A stretch of DNA of 64,000 nucleotides from Erwinia sp. S63 (GTDB lineage Bacteria > Pseudomonadota > Gammaproteobacteria > Enterobacterales > Enterobacteriaceae). Numbering within the stretch: the stretch's first letter is position 1; each line of letters starts with the position of its first letter. The position numbers and the translations under genes were made by a program. The notes below the pieces were generated by a model, which worked only from the letters and a program-made list of their open reading frames with translations, was not told where the DNA came from and searched no databases. Location: contig NZ_JACVUP010000018.1 of the NCBI RefSeq assembly GCF_016625195.1, positions 53,444-117,443 of the forward strand, given 5' to 3'. Below are positions 9,331 through 17,787 of the stretch, piece by piece.

Positions 9331-9507
9331 ACTGATGCCCAGGGTAAAAAGGATTGATGCCAAACATTCCGGCCAGAACCGTTCCTAAAAGCGCAAAAAT
9401 GCTAGCGAGCTAACTACTTTTGACCATTAATGTCCAAAAAGTTCTGAATTTCTTAGCAATAATTAACGTTAGAAAATCGTAAATAATTCATAAAATCATA
9501 AATAACA

Positions 9508-10497
9508 ATGTCGCTTGATAATCCCGCACTTTCCATCATTACACCCATGTTCAACGCTGGCGCGATGTTCGAGACGTTTATGCAGTCTCTACTGGCGCAA
9601 TCGCTGACAGATCTCGAGATCATCATTGTCGATGATGGTTCCACCGATGGTTCAGGCGAACGGGCTGAGGCTTATGCGCATCAATATTCTCAGGTGCGGG
9701 TTATTCACCAGGCTAATGGTGGCGTCTCACGGGCACGCAATGCCGGATTAGCCGTAGCAAAAGGCAAGTACGTCACATTCCCGGATGCAGACGACACCAT
9801 GAGCCCAACCATGTATCAAACACTGGTTGAGATGGCCGAGCGAGACGATCTCGATGCCGCGCAGTGCAACGCGGAATGGTTTTTCAAAGCCAGCCAGACG
9901 ACCAAACCGTTGATTCCCCTGGATCGCTTAACCAGCACCGATGTATTAAGCGGCCCAGAATGGCTGAACACCGCACTGCAGACGCATCGATACATGCATG
10001 TGGTATGGCTGGGCATTTATCGTCGCGAATTGATTGAGCAAAACAATCTTACTTTCGAACCGGGGCTGCATCATCAGGATATTCCCTGGACTACTGAGTT
10101 CATGTTCAACGCCAAACGCGTACGCTACACCGATCAAATGCTCTACCGCTATTATCTGCACGATGCCTCCATCAGTAACCGCAAACGCACCGGTCAACGG
10201 AATGTGGAGTATCAACGCCATTACCTGAAAATCGCGCAGATGCTGGAAGAGATCAATGCACGTTACCGCGATAAAGTTAAAATCTATCCCGCATTCCATT
10301 ATCAAATTACGCGTGAAGCCCTCAGCGTCTGCCATTCCATTCGCCGTGAGCCGGAAGAGAGCGCAAGGCAGGCGATGATTGCGGATCTGTTTGCAACGCA
10401 AACCCATAAACGGATGCTGCGGAATGCACGCGGCGCGCGGCAGTGGTATCAACTGCTGTTATGGCTGAGTCGGATTTATCGCTGGCGTAAGAAATAA
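9508..10497 (+). CDS. waaH: LPS core glucuronosyltransferase WaaH (YibD-type GT2)
   Basis: Family 2 glycosyltransferase of 329 residues. It matches E. coli YibD/WaaH along its length as I recall it: LTDLEIIIVDDGSTDGSGERAEAYA (about 32-56), YVTFPDADDTMSPTMYQTLVEMA (about 89-111), then AQCNAEWFF, MHVVWLGIYRRELI, LHHQDIPWTTEFMFNAKRVRYTDQMLYRYYLHDASIS. In E. coli WaaH adds glucuronic acid to HepIII under phosphate limitation (PhoB control). As in E. coli it lies near tdh-kbl. No clear Shine-Dalgarno precedes the ATG, and the 177-bp AT-rich upstream region gave me no convincing Pho box, so regulation here is undecided. Confidence 0.88.
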   Translation: MSLDNPALSIITPMFNAGAMFETFMQSLLAQSLTDLEIIIVDDGSTDGSGERAEAYAHQYSQVRVIHQANGGVSRARNAGLAVAKGKYVTFPDADDTMSPTMYQTLVEMAERDDLDAAQCNAEWFFKASQTTKPLIPLDRLTSTDVLSGPEWLNTALQTHRYMHVVWLGIYRRELIEQNNLTFEPGLHHQDIPWTTEFMFNAKRVRYTDQMLYRYYLHDASISNRKRTGQRNVEYQRHYLKIAQMLEEINARYRDKVKIYPAFHYQITREALSVCHSIRREPEESARQAMIADLFATQTHKRMLRNARGARQWYQLLLWLSRIYRWRKK

Positions 10498-10511
10498 GCG
10501 TCGCGGCTGGC

Positions 10512-10540
10512 TTTCGCCCTATAGGGGTTTGCCCTACAAT
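10512..10540 (+). promoter_or_regulatory. Candidate sigma-70 promoter for the waaQ operon
   Basis: A possible -35 TTTCGC (10512-10517) and -10 TACAAT (10535-10540) with a 17-bp spacer lie upstream of waaQ. The -35 is weak. No ops/JUMPstart element (GGCGGTAG core) is seen between waaH and waaQ, unlike the RfaH-controlled E. coli waaQ operon. Confidence 0.35.
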
Positions 10541-10570
10541 CAGCTCACTGAAATTTGAGATCATTTGAGT

Positions 10571-11647
10571 ATGGCAAGCCCGATTCCAGCCCAATTTGCA
10601 CCGAAAAATATTCTGCTGATCAAGCTGCGCCATCACGGCGATATGCTGCTGACCACGCCCGCTATCAATGCGCTCCGTCAACGCTATCCAGACGCCAACA
10701 TCGACGTCCTATTGTATAAAGAGACGCGGCCGATGCTGGAAGCACACCCCGCTATTCGCCAGTTGCACATCATTGACCGTAACTGGAAAAAAGAAGGCGG
10801 TTGGCAGAAATTCCGCCATGAGATGGCTCTGCTTTCAGCTGTGCGCGCCTGTCATTATGACGTGGTCATTAACCTCGCCGACCAGTGGCGTAGCGCCATT
10901 ATCACGCGTTTTTCTGCGGCTCCGGTGCGCATTGGTTTTGCCTTCGCTAAACGTGATCACGCCCTGTGGCGCTGGTGCCATAACTATCTGGTTTCGACTA
11001 AAAACCATAATCAGCTCCACACCGTTGAGCAGAATATGGCAGCGTTAGAACCGCTGGGTATCAGTGCGCAAGGCGCAAAAGCCTCAATGCACTTTAGTGC
11101 GGCAGATAAACAGAAAGTGCAGGATGCATTGGATCAGCAAAAAGTCAGCGGGCCGTTTATCGTGCTGCAGCCAACATCACGTTGGGTGTTCAAATGCTGG
11201 GACGATGAGAAAGTCGCGCAGTTGATTGATACGCTCGCCGCCGATGGCCATACCATCGTGCTGACTGCCGCACCTGACAAGCATGAGCAAGCGATGATCG
11301 CTCACATTCAGTCGCTGTGTCATAGCCAGAATGTGGTTTCACTCGCCGGGCAGTTCTCTTTACCACAATTGGCAGCCTTAATTGATGCCGCACAACTGTT
11401 TATTGGGGTGGATTCTGCCCCCATGCACATGGCTGCCGCACTCAACACGCCCTGTCTCGCGCTGTTTGGCCCCACCAAACTGCAACACTGGCGTCCGTGG
11501 GGTGAAAACAATCGCGTGATCTGGGCCGGCGATTATGCACCGCTGCCTTCGCCAGACGACATCGATACCAAAACAGAACAGCGCTATCTCTCGGCCATTC
11601 CGGTGGATGATGTGGTGGCCGCCGCGAGGAGTTTTTTGCATGACTAA
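10571..11647 (+). CDS. waaQ: LPS core heptosyltransferase III (WaaQ/RfaQ)
   Basis: Adds the side-branch heptose (HepIII) to HepII of the inner core. The protein has 358 residues from ATG 10571; a TTG two codons earlier (10565) is an alternative, and neither has a strong ribosome site. GT9 features: KNILLIKLRHHGDMLLTTPAINAL (about 12-35, matching WaaQ), VLQPTSRWVFKCWDDEKVAQLID (about 198-220), and FIGVDSAPMHMAAALNTPCLALFGPTKLQHWRPWGE (about 278-313). The 3' end overlaps the next gene by 8 bp. It opens a same-strand run waaQ-wabG-waaA-waaE-coaD. Confidence 0.92.
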   Translation: MASPIPAQFAPKNILLIKLRHHGDMLLTTPAINALRQRYPDANIDVLLYKETRPMLEAHPAIRQLHIIDRNWKKEGGWQKFRHEMALLSAVRACHYDVVINLADQWRSAIITRFSAAPVRIGFAFAKRDHALWRWCHNYLVSTKNHNQLHTVEQNMAALEPLGISAQGAKASMHFSAADKQKVQDALDQQKVSGPFIVLQPTSRWVFKCWDDEKVAQLIDTLAADGHTIVLTAAPDKHEQAMIAHIQSLCHSQNVVSLAGQFSLPQLAALIDAAQLFIGVDSAPMHMAAALNTPCLALFGPTKLQHWRPWGENNRVIWAGDYAPLPSPDDIDTKTEQRYLSAIPVDDVVAAARSFLHD

Positions 11648-12773
11648 GTTACGCCTGGCGATTGTCCGGCAGAAATATCGCCCGGATGGGGGAGCTGAGC
11701 GTTTCATCTCACGGGCGCTGGAAGCGCTGGACAGTGAGCAGCTCGATCTGAATATCATCACGCGTAGCTGGCAGGGCACACCGAATCCAGCCTGGCATCT
11801 GCACATCTGCAATCCCGCCAAATTTGGACGCGTATCGCGTGAACGTGGTTTTGCCCGTGCGGCTCGGGAATGCTGGGAACGCGAAAAATTCGATATTGTG
11901 CAGAGTCATGAACGCATTGCGGGCTGCGATATCTTCCGCGCCGGTGATGGCGTCCATCGCGTGTGGCTGGAACAACGTGCGCGCATCGTCTCACCCTGGC
12001 AACGTTTGAGCGCCAGCCTGAGTCCTTACCATCGTTATGTTCTGCAGGCTGAAGCAGAGATGTTCAATGCATCATCACTGAAAGCGGTGATCTGTAACTC
12101 TGAGATGGTGAAGCAAGATATTTTGCGCCATTTCGCGCTAGATGCCAGCAAGATTCATGTGATTCACAACGCCATCGACAGCCAACGTTTCCAGCCAGCC
12201 ACTGAAGCTCAGCGCCATGGCATGCGCGAACAATTAAAACTGCCGCAAGACGCCACGGTGATGATTTATGTGGGTTCCGGTTTTGAGCGCAAAGGTTTGA
12301 AAGCGGCAATCGAAGCGCTCGCCGACAGCGACCGTTATCTGGTTGTGGTCGGCCAGGACAAGCAACTGTCACGCTATCAGCAACTGGCGAATCAGCTTAA
12401 CTGCCTTGATCGTCTGCGCTTTGTCGGTGTGCAGCAGGATGTGCAGCCCTACTATCACGCCGCCGATGCACTACTATTGCCAACGCTTTATGATCCTTTT
12501 CCGAATGTGGTGCTGGAAGCCATGGCGTGTGGTCTAGCGATCATCACCAGTACGGGTTGCGGCGGCGCAGAATTTATTACTGCCGGTCAGGAAGGCTTCG
12601 TTTGTGACGCATTAGATATCAAGGCATTAAATGATGCCATTGTTGCTACACCCGCGCTTTTGCAGAATTCTGCCATGGGAGAAGCCGCACGCCGCAGAAT
12701 CGAACCTTTTGGTCCGCAGCGACTGGCGCAGTCCCTGACTTCACTCTATCAACAGGTGCTGAAGACCAGCTGA
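11640..12773 (+). CDS. wabG: LPS core glycosyltransferase, WabG-like (GT4)
   Basis: GT4 transferase of 377 residues. The ATG at 11640 is used because GAGGAG precedes it and it gives MTKLRLAIVRQKYRPDGGAERFISRAL, the start of Klebsiella/Serratia WabG, which transfers galacturonic acid to HepII; the open frame extends 35 codons further upstream inside waaQ. Motifs: VQSHERIAGCDIFRAGDGVHRVWLEQRAR (about 80-108), YVGSGFERKGLKAAIEAL (about 211-228) and LPTLYDPFPNVVLEAMACGLAIITSTGCGGAEFI (about 280-313). E. coli WaaG is much less similar. It overlaps waaQ by 8 bp, so the two are coupled. Family is certain; sugar specificity is by similarity only. Confidence 0.82.
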   Translation: MTKLRLAIVRQKYRPDGGAERFISRALEALDSEQLDLNIITRSWQGTPNPAWHLHICNPAKFGRVSRERGFARAARECWEREKFDIVQSHERIAGCDIFRAGDGVHRVWLEQRARIVSPWQRLSASLSPYHRYVLQAEAEMFNASSLKAVICNSEMVKQDILRHFALDASKIHVIHNAIDSQRFQPATEAQRHGMREQLKLPQDATVMIYVGSGFERKGLKAAIEALADSDRYLVVVGQDKQLSRYQQLANQLNCLDRLRFVGVQQDVQPYYHAADALLLPTLYDPFPNVVLEAMACGLAIITSTGCGGAEFITAGQEGFVCDALDIKALNDAIVATPALLQNSAMGEAARRRIEPFGPQRLAQSLTSLYQQVLKTS

Positions 12774-12858
12774 CGAAGTGGTATGAGCAGGCGGTCAGTT
12801 TCTGATAACATGCCGCCTTTCATGTGTTTTTTGACGCGAATCTGTCGTAACGATAACT

Positions 12859-14133
12859 ATGACAACTCTATACACAGCCCTGCTCTATTTAATACAGCCA
12901 CTGATCTGGCTGCGCCTGTGGCTGCGCGGTCGAAAAGCACCGGCCTATCGTAAACGCTGGGCGGAACGCTACGGCTACTGTGCGGGCAAAGTTGAACCGC
13001 ACGGCATTGTGCTGCATTCGGTTTCTGTGGGTGAAACACTGGCCGCCGTGCCGCTGGTGCGCGCATTACGCCATCGCTATCCTACTCTGCCGATCACCGT
13101 TACTACCATGACGCCAACCGGTTCCGAACGCGCCCAGTCCGCATTTGGCAAAGATGTGCATCATGTTTACCTGCCTTATGATTTACCCGGCTCGATTAAC
13201 CGTTTCCTCGATACCGTTGATCCTCGTCTGGTTATCATCATGGAAACCGAGTTATGGCCGAACATCATTCGTATTCTGCATCAGCGCCAAATCCCGCTGG
13301 TGATCGCCAATGCCCGACTGTCAGAGCGCTCGGCCAAAGGCTATAAAAAGCTCGGTGGCTTTATGCGCGATTTGCTGCAGCGCATTACGCTGATTGCGGC
13401 GCAGAACAACGAGGATGCTGAGCGTTTCCTGAGCCTCGGCCTCAAGCGTACACATCTCGCCGTCACTGGTAGCCTGAAGTTTGATATCTCCGTGACGCCA
13501 GAGCTGGCGGCCCGTGCGGTCACGTTGCGCCGTCAATGGGCATCGCGCCGTCCGGTGTGGATCGCCACCAGTACACATGAGGGTGAAGAGACCATCATCC
13601 TTGATGCGCATCGTCGCCTGTTGCAGCAATTTCCCGATCTGTTGCTGATTCTGGTGCCACGCCATCCTGAACGTTTCAAAGATTCCTGCGAGCTGACGCA
13701 AAAGCGCGGTTTCAGTTTCACTTTGCGCAGCAGCGGTGAAATTCCGTCTGGTGCAACGCAGGTGGTGATTGGCGACACCATGGGTGAATTGATGCTGCTT
13801 TACGGCATTGCGGATATCGCCTTTGTCGGCGGCAGTCTGGTAGAACGCGGTGGTCATAATCCGTTGGAACCCGCTGCGCATGCCATTCCGGTGCTGATGG
13901 GTCCGCATATCTGGAACTTCAAAGATATCTGCGCCAAATTGCAGCAGGCTGAAGGCCTGATTACCGTCACTGACGTGGTTTCACTGGAGAAGCAGGTGGC
14001 CAATCTGCTGCAAGACGATGATTACCGTCGCTATTACGGTCGCCATGCAGTTGAAGTGCTGCATCAAAATCAGGGCGCATTGCAGCGTCTGCTACAGTTA
14101 CTCGAACCGCACTTACCGCCACGAGCTCATTAA
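12859..14133 (+). CDS. waaA: 3-deoxy-D-manno-octulosonic acid transferase WaaA (KdtA)
   Basis: Transfers two Kdo residues from CMP-Kdo to lipid IVA, an essential step at the inner membrane. The protein has 424 residues, the E. coli length. It has an N-terminal membrane anchor LYTALLYLIQPLIWLRLWL, the catalytic-region motif HSVSVGETLAAVPLVRAL (about 53-70), METELWPNIIRILHQRQIPLVIANARLS (about 126-153) and the C-terminal CMP-Kdo site region FVGGSLVERGGHNPLEPAAHAIPVLMGPH (about 319-347). waaE follows after 3 bp. Firm identification. Confidence 0.97.
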   Translation: MTTLYTALLYLIQPLIWLRLWLRGRKAPAYRKRWAERYGYCAGKVEPHGIVLHSVSVGETLAAVPLVRALRHRYPTLPITVTTMTPTGSERAQSAFGKDVHHVYLPYDLPGSINRFLDTVDPRLVIIMETELWPNIIRILHQRQIPLVIANARLSERSAKGYKKLGGFMRDLLQRITLIAAQNNEDAERFLSLGLKRTHLAVTGSLKFDISVTPELAARAVTLRRQWASRRPVWIATSTHEGEETIILDAHRRLLQQFPDLLLILVPRHPERFKDSCELTQKRGFSFTLRSSGEIPSGATQVVIGDTMGELMLLYGIADIAFVGGSLVERGGHNPLEPAAHAIPVLMGPHIWNFKDICAKLQQAEGLITVTDVVSLEKQVANLLQDDDYRRYYGRHAVEVLHQNQGALQRLLQLLEPHLPPRAH

Positions 14134-14136
14134 CGC

Positions 14137-14913
14137 ATGCCACAACGCCAACGCCTCTCCGTGGTGATGATCGCCAAAAACGAAGCTGAACTGCTGCCGG
14201 AGGCGCTGGCCTCCGTGAGCTGGGCTGATGAGATTGTGCTGCTGGACTCCGGCAGCCAGGATAACACCGCAGAAGTGGCCCGCGCGCACGGCGCACAGGT
14301 GTATCAGGCTGAAGGCTGGGCGGGCTTCGGCAAGCAGCGCCAGCGTGCACAAGCCCATGCAAGCAGCGATATGATTTTGATGCTGGATGCCGATGAGCGG
14401 GTCACGCCCGCGCTACGCCGCGCGATTGAAAACGTGCTGGAGCAGCCGCCTTCCAATACCGTTTATAGCCTGGGACGCAGCAACTTGTTTCTTGGTCGCT
14501 TTATGCGTCACAGCGGCTGGTATCCGGATCGCGTGATGCGCCTCTACCCTCGCACACTCAACTACAACGACAATCTGGTGCACGAATCGCTGGAAACTCA
14601 AGGCGCACCGGTGGTGGCGTTGCCGGGCGATCTTCAGCACCTCACCTGCCGCGATTTGATCGCTTTCCAACGCAAACAGATGAATTATGCCGAAGCCTGG
14701 GCGCAAGAGCGTTTTCAGCGAGGCAAGCGTTGTGGCATCTTCTCGATTTTCAGCCACACGCTGGGCGCATTCCTCAAGACGCTCCTGCTGCGTGCTGGTT
14801 TCCTTGATGGTAAGCAGGGCTGGATTCTGGCCGTAGTAAACGCGCAATATACCTTTAACAAATACTCAGCGCTCTGGGCGCTGCATCACACCTCAACACA
14901 AGGTCGCGTATGA
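14137..14913 (+). CDS. waaE: LPS core beta-glucosyltransferase WaaE (KdtX, GT2)
   Basis: A 258-residue GT2 protein. In Klebsiella and Serratia WaaE adds beta-glucose to O-4 of HepI. Motifs: LSVVMIAKNEAELLPEALASVSWADEIVLLDSGSQDNT (about 7-44), DMILMLDADERVTPALRRAIE (DxD-type metal site, about 71-91) and HSGWYPDRVMRLYPR (about 126-140). It sits between waaA and coaD, as in Klebsiella. Its stop overlaps the coaD start (ATGA), so the two are translationally coupled. E. coli K-12 lacks this gene, so it supports a Klebsiella/Serratia/Erwinia-type core. Confidence 0.9.
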   Translation: MPQRQRLSVVMIAKNEAELLPEALASVSWADEIVLLDSGSQDNTAEVARAHGAQVYQAEGWAGFGKQRQRAQAHASSDMILMLDADERVTPALRRAIENVLEQPPSNTVYSLGRSNLFLGRFMRHSGWYPDRVMRLYPRTLNYNDNLVHESLETQGAPVVALPGDLQHLTCRDLIAFQRKQMNYAEAWAQERFQRGKRCGIFSIFSHTLGAFLKTLLLRAGFLDGKQGWILAVVNAQYTFNKYSALWALHHTSTQGRV

Positions 14914-15395
14914 GCACCAAAGCGATTTATCCCGGCACGTTCGATCCCATTACGTTGGGCCATGTGGATATTGTGACGCGCGCGGCGCAGATGTTCGATC
15001 ATATCGTGGTCGCTATTGCCGCCAGCCCCAGTAAAAAGCCGCTGTTTACCCTTGATGAGCGTGTAGATTTGGCGCGACAGGCTACTCAGCACATTGCCAA
15101 TGTTGAGGTGCTGGGCTTTAGCGATCTGATGGCGAACTTCGCCAAAGCGCAAAATGCCAATGTGCTGGTGCGGGGATTGCGCGCGGTGTCAGATTTCGAA
15201 TATGAACTGCAGCTGGCGCAGATGAATCGTCACCTGTTGCCTACGCTGGAGAGCGTGTTTCTGATGCCGTCCGAAGGGTTCTCGTTTGTGTCATCATCGC
15301 TGGTGAAGGAAGTTGCACGTCATCACGGTGATGTGCAGGCATTCCTGCCTGCCGTGGTGCATCAGGCACTGCTGGCCAAGCTGGCGCAGCCCTGA
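14910..15395 (+). CDS. coaD: Phosphopantetheine adenylyltransferase (CoaD)
   Basis: Fourth step of coenzyme A synthesis: 4'-phosphopantetheine plus ATP to dephospho-CoA. The protein has 161 residues with the nucleotidyltransferase T/HxGH motif in AIYPGTFDPITLGHVDIV (about 5-22), VRGLRAVSDFEYELQLAQMN (about 88-107) and the ISSSxVKE-type motif FVSSSLVKEVARHHGD (about 127-142). It is translationally coupled to waaE and converges directly on mutM, with no bases between the two stops. Confidence 0.97.
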   Translation: MSTKAIYPGTFDPITLGHVDIVTRAAQMFDHIVVAIAASPSKKPLFTLDERVDLARQATQHIANVEVLGFSDLMANFAKAQNANVLVRGLRAVSDFEYELQLAQMNRHLLPTLESVFLMPSEGFSFVSSSLVKEVARHHGDVQAFLPAVVHQALLAKLAQP

Positions 15396-16205
15396 TTAAT
15401 GCTGACAGCGTGGGCACCAAAAGGTGCTGCGCTGGCCGTGTTTACCGCTGACGATCGGCGTACCGCATGCACGGCAGGGTTCGCCCGTGCGGCCATAAAC
15501 CTGCAATTCCTGGGCAAAGTAACCGGGCTTGCCATCGGTTTGCAGGAAATCACGCAGCGTGGTGCCACCCTGCTCAATCGAACGCAGTAATACGGCCTTG
15601 ATCGTCGCGACCATCAACTCCGCTTCATCACGACTCAAACTCATCGCCGATCGATCGGGTAAGATCCCGGCGGTAAACAGAGATTCGCTGGCGTAAATGT
15701 TGCCAACGCCGACCACCACTTTGTTATCCATCAGCCACTGTTTAATGACCGTGCGCTTTCCACGTGACTTCTCAAACAGATAAGCACCATCGAATTCGCT
15801 GCTGAGCGGTTCAGGACCGAGATGTGCCAGTACGCTGCTGCCTTCAAGCTCAGAGGCCCACAGCCATGCACCAAAGCGACGTGGGTCGGTGTAACGCAGC
15901 ACCTTGCCGTTGCTCATCACCAAATCGACGTGATCGTGCTTAGCCGCGGGTTGCTCACCCGGTAACATGCGTAAACTGCCAGACATGCCGAGGTGAATGA
16001 TGATCCAGCCATGTGGCAGTTCCAGCAGCAGGTATTTTGCGCGCCGTTGCACGCTCAACACTGGTTGGTCGCTCAGCGCATGGATTTCGTGCGAGACCGG
16101 CCAGCGCAGGCGTGAATTTCGCACAATCGCATGCAAAATCGTTGCGCCCACCATATGTGGCTCAATACCACGTCGGCTGGTTTCTACCTCTGGTAATTCC
16201 GGCAT
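15396..16205 (-). CDS. mutM: Formamidopyrimidine-DNA glycosylase (MutM/Fpg)
   Basis: Bifunctional base-excision repair enzyme removing 8-oxoguanine and nicking the abasic site. The protein has 269 residues. The catalytic N-terminal Pro2-Glu3 is present in MPELPEVETSRRGIEPH. The helix-two-turn-helix region VGVGNIYASESLFTAGI (about 165-181) and the C-terminal zinc finger C-x2-C-x16-C-x2-C (CRACG ... CPRCQH, about 245-269) are intact. It is separated from the rpmB-rpmG pair by a strong terminator. Confidence 0.97.
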   Translation of the reverse strand: MPELPEVETSRRGIEPHMVGATILHAIVRNSRLRWPVSHEIHALSDQPVLSVQRRAKYLLLELPHGWIIIHLGMSGSLRMLPGEQPAAKHDHVDLVMSNGKVLRYTDPRRFGAWLWASELEGSSVLAHLGPEPLSSEFDGAYLFEKSRGKRTVIKQWLMDNKVVVGVGNIYASESLFTAGILPDRSAMSLSRDEAELMVATIKAVLLRSIEQGGTTLRDFLQTDGKPGYFAQELQVYGRTGEPCRACGTPIVSGKHGQRSTFWCPRCQH

Positions 16206-16232
16206 GTCATCTCCTCAACAAATCGCAGAAAC

Positions 16233-16259
16233 AAAAAACCCGGCCGAAGCCGGGTTTTT
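16233..16259 (-). terminator. Rho-independent terminator of rpmB-rpmG
   Basis: Arms AAAAACCCGGC and GCCGGGTTTTT around a CGAA loop. Both strands end in a T-run, so it also could act on the other strand. It lies between rpmG and mutM. Confidence 0.9.
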
Positions 16260-16275
16260 AGCAAGAACACCAAAA

Positions 16276-16446
<171 letters not shown>

Positions 16447-16461
16447 TCAATTCCTTAGTAC

Positions 16462-16698
16462 TTAGTACTTCTCACCACGGGCGCGGATTTCGGTCAGAAC
16501 CGTATCAATGCCCTTTTTATCAATAACACGCATACCTTTAGCAGATACACGCAGAGTAACGAAGCGCTTTTCGCTCTCAACCCAGAAACGGTGAGAGTGC
16601 AGGTTCGGCAGGAAACGGCGTTTCGTCGCGTTCATTGCGTGGGAACGGTTGTTACCCGTTACCGGACGCTTTCCAGTTACCTGGCAGACTCGTGACAT
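16462..16698 (-). CDS. rpmB: 50S ribosomal protein L28 (RpmB)
   Basis: A 78-residue ribosomal protein beginning MSRVCQVTGKRPVTGNNRSH, with NATKRRFLPNLHSHRFWVES and the end DTVLTEIRARGEKY, essentially the E. coli L28 sequence. First gene of rpmB-rpmG. A good promoter lies 145 bp upstream. Confidence 0.97.
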   Translation of the reverse strand: MSRVCQVTGKRPVTGNNRSHAMNATKRRFLPNLHSHRFWVESEKRFVTLRVSAKGMRVIDKKGIDTVLTEIRARGEKY

Positions 16699-16842
16699 TT
16701 CTATTCTCCAAAAATCAAATCAGCTCGAGCTTTAAAAACTAGGTTTTGGCCGCCTCGTCAGGCCTTAGCCCGCCCAAGCGAGTTCCATGTGAACCCGCTA
16801 AGCTGGCCCAAACGCCAAACCCGAGATTCTCAAAGGTGGCGT

Positions 16843-16871
16843 AGTATACGCCGCTCAGCCCAAGTGCTCAA
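16843..16871 (-). promoter_or_regulatory. Sigma-70 promoter for rpmB-rpmG
   Basis: Read on the minus strand: -35 TTGAGC (16871-16866), 17-bp spacer, -10 TATACT (16848-16843). Transcription would start near 16836, giving a leader of about 138 nt before rpmB. Confidence 0.65.
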
Positions 16872-16941
16872 GTCCCGAACAAATAAAGATCCCGATGGAT
16901 CGCGCGAAAATGCATCATTTCTGCGCAATCGGATGGTTATT

Positions 16942-17598
16942 TTACAGCCAACCGCGCTCAGCGAAGGAGGTATACTCGCCGTGACCGATCACCAAATGAT
17001 CAAGTAAGCGAATATTCAGCAGCGCGCAAGCCTGTCCGACTTTACCGGTGATATCACGATCGGCGCGACTGGGCTCGGCTATGCCGGAAGGATGATTATG
17101 CGCCAAAATCACGGCGGCCGCGTTGAGTTTTAACGCTTCGCGCACAATTTCACGTGGATGCACTTCGACACTGGCAATACTGCCGGTAAACATCTTTTGC
17201 GCCTGCAAAACCCGATGCTGATTATCCAGGAATAGCGCCATAAAAACCTCTCGCTCCTGATGCGCCAGCACGCTTTGCAGGTAATGCCGTGTCACCTGCG
17301 GATTCTCCATCACATTTTCTCGCGCCAGTTGGCTGGCGAAAAAACGTCTCCCCAGTTCAGCAATCGCATGCAGCTGGGTAATCTTGGCCGTACCTACACC
17401 TTTAATCACACTCAGTTCTGTTTCATTAGCGGTCATGATGCGATACAGCGAGCCAAACTCGTTAAGCATTTGCCGCGCCAGCGCCATTACCGGAATACCG
17501 TGGCTGCCAGTGCGCAAAAAAATCGCCAGCAGTTCTGCATCGCTCAATGATTCTGCGCCCGTGATGGCCAGTTTTTCGCGTGGAGCCAGTTCCGTCAT
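16942..17598 (-). CDS. radC: RadC family protein (JAB/MPN domain)
   Basis: A 218-residue RadC protein; despite its name the DNA-repair role in E. coli has been disputed. It has an N-terminal UPF0758/helix-hairpin-helix region (SDAELLAIFLRTGSHG; VIKGVGTAKITQLHAI) and a C-terminal JAMM metalloprotease-like site: EVHPREIVREAL (about 148-159), HNHPSGIAEPSRADRD (about 170-185). The E/H-x-H/D set is intact. It is upstream of rpmB on the same strand, 243 bp away, and divergent from coaBC. Confidence 0.93.
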   Translation of the reverse strand: MTELAPREKLAITGAESLSDAELLAIFLRTGSHGIPVMALARQMLNEFGSLYRIMTANETELSVIKGVGTAKITQLHAIAELGRRFFASQLARENVMENPQVTRHYLQSVLAHQEREVFMALFLDNQHRVLQAQKMFTGSIASVEVHPREIVREALKLNAAAVILAHNHPSGIAEPSRADRDITGKVGQACALLNIRLLDHLVIGHGEYTSFAERGWL

Positions 17599-17787
17599 GA
17601 CATTCTCCTTCCTGGGTTAGGGCGATTGTGCGTGTTTGCCAGGGGGCATACCAGCATGCCCGTTACGATTTCAGAGCCATCTCGCAAAGGGCGCAGGCAG
17701 TGAAAAGGCGGTCTGTGGATTTTGTGATAAAGTTGCCTGCATCTGCCGCATCACAGCGGCAATCCGTTTTGAGTTGAGGCAAAGAAC

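Noticed and set aside
9364..9507. Pho box upstream of waaH
   Set aside because: AT-rich repeats such as TTCATAAAATCATAAAT give no two CTGTCAT-like repeats with correct 11-bp phasing.
10498..10570. JUMPstart/ops element before waaQ
   Set aside because: Searched for the GGCGGTAG core and flanking pattern; not present, so no RfaH site is claimed.
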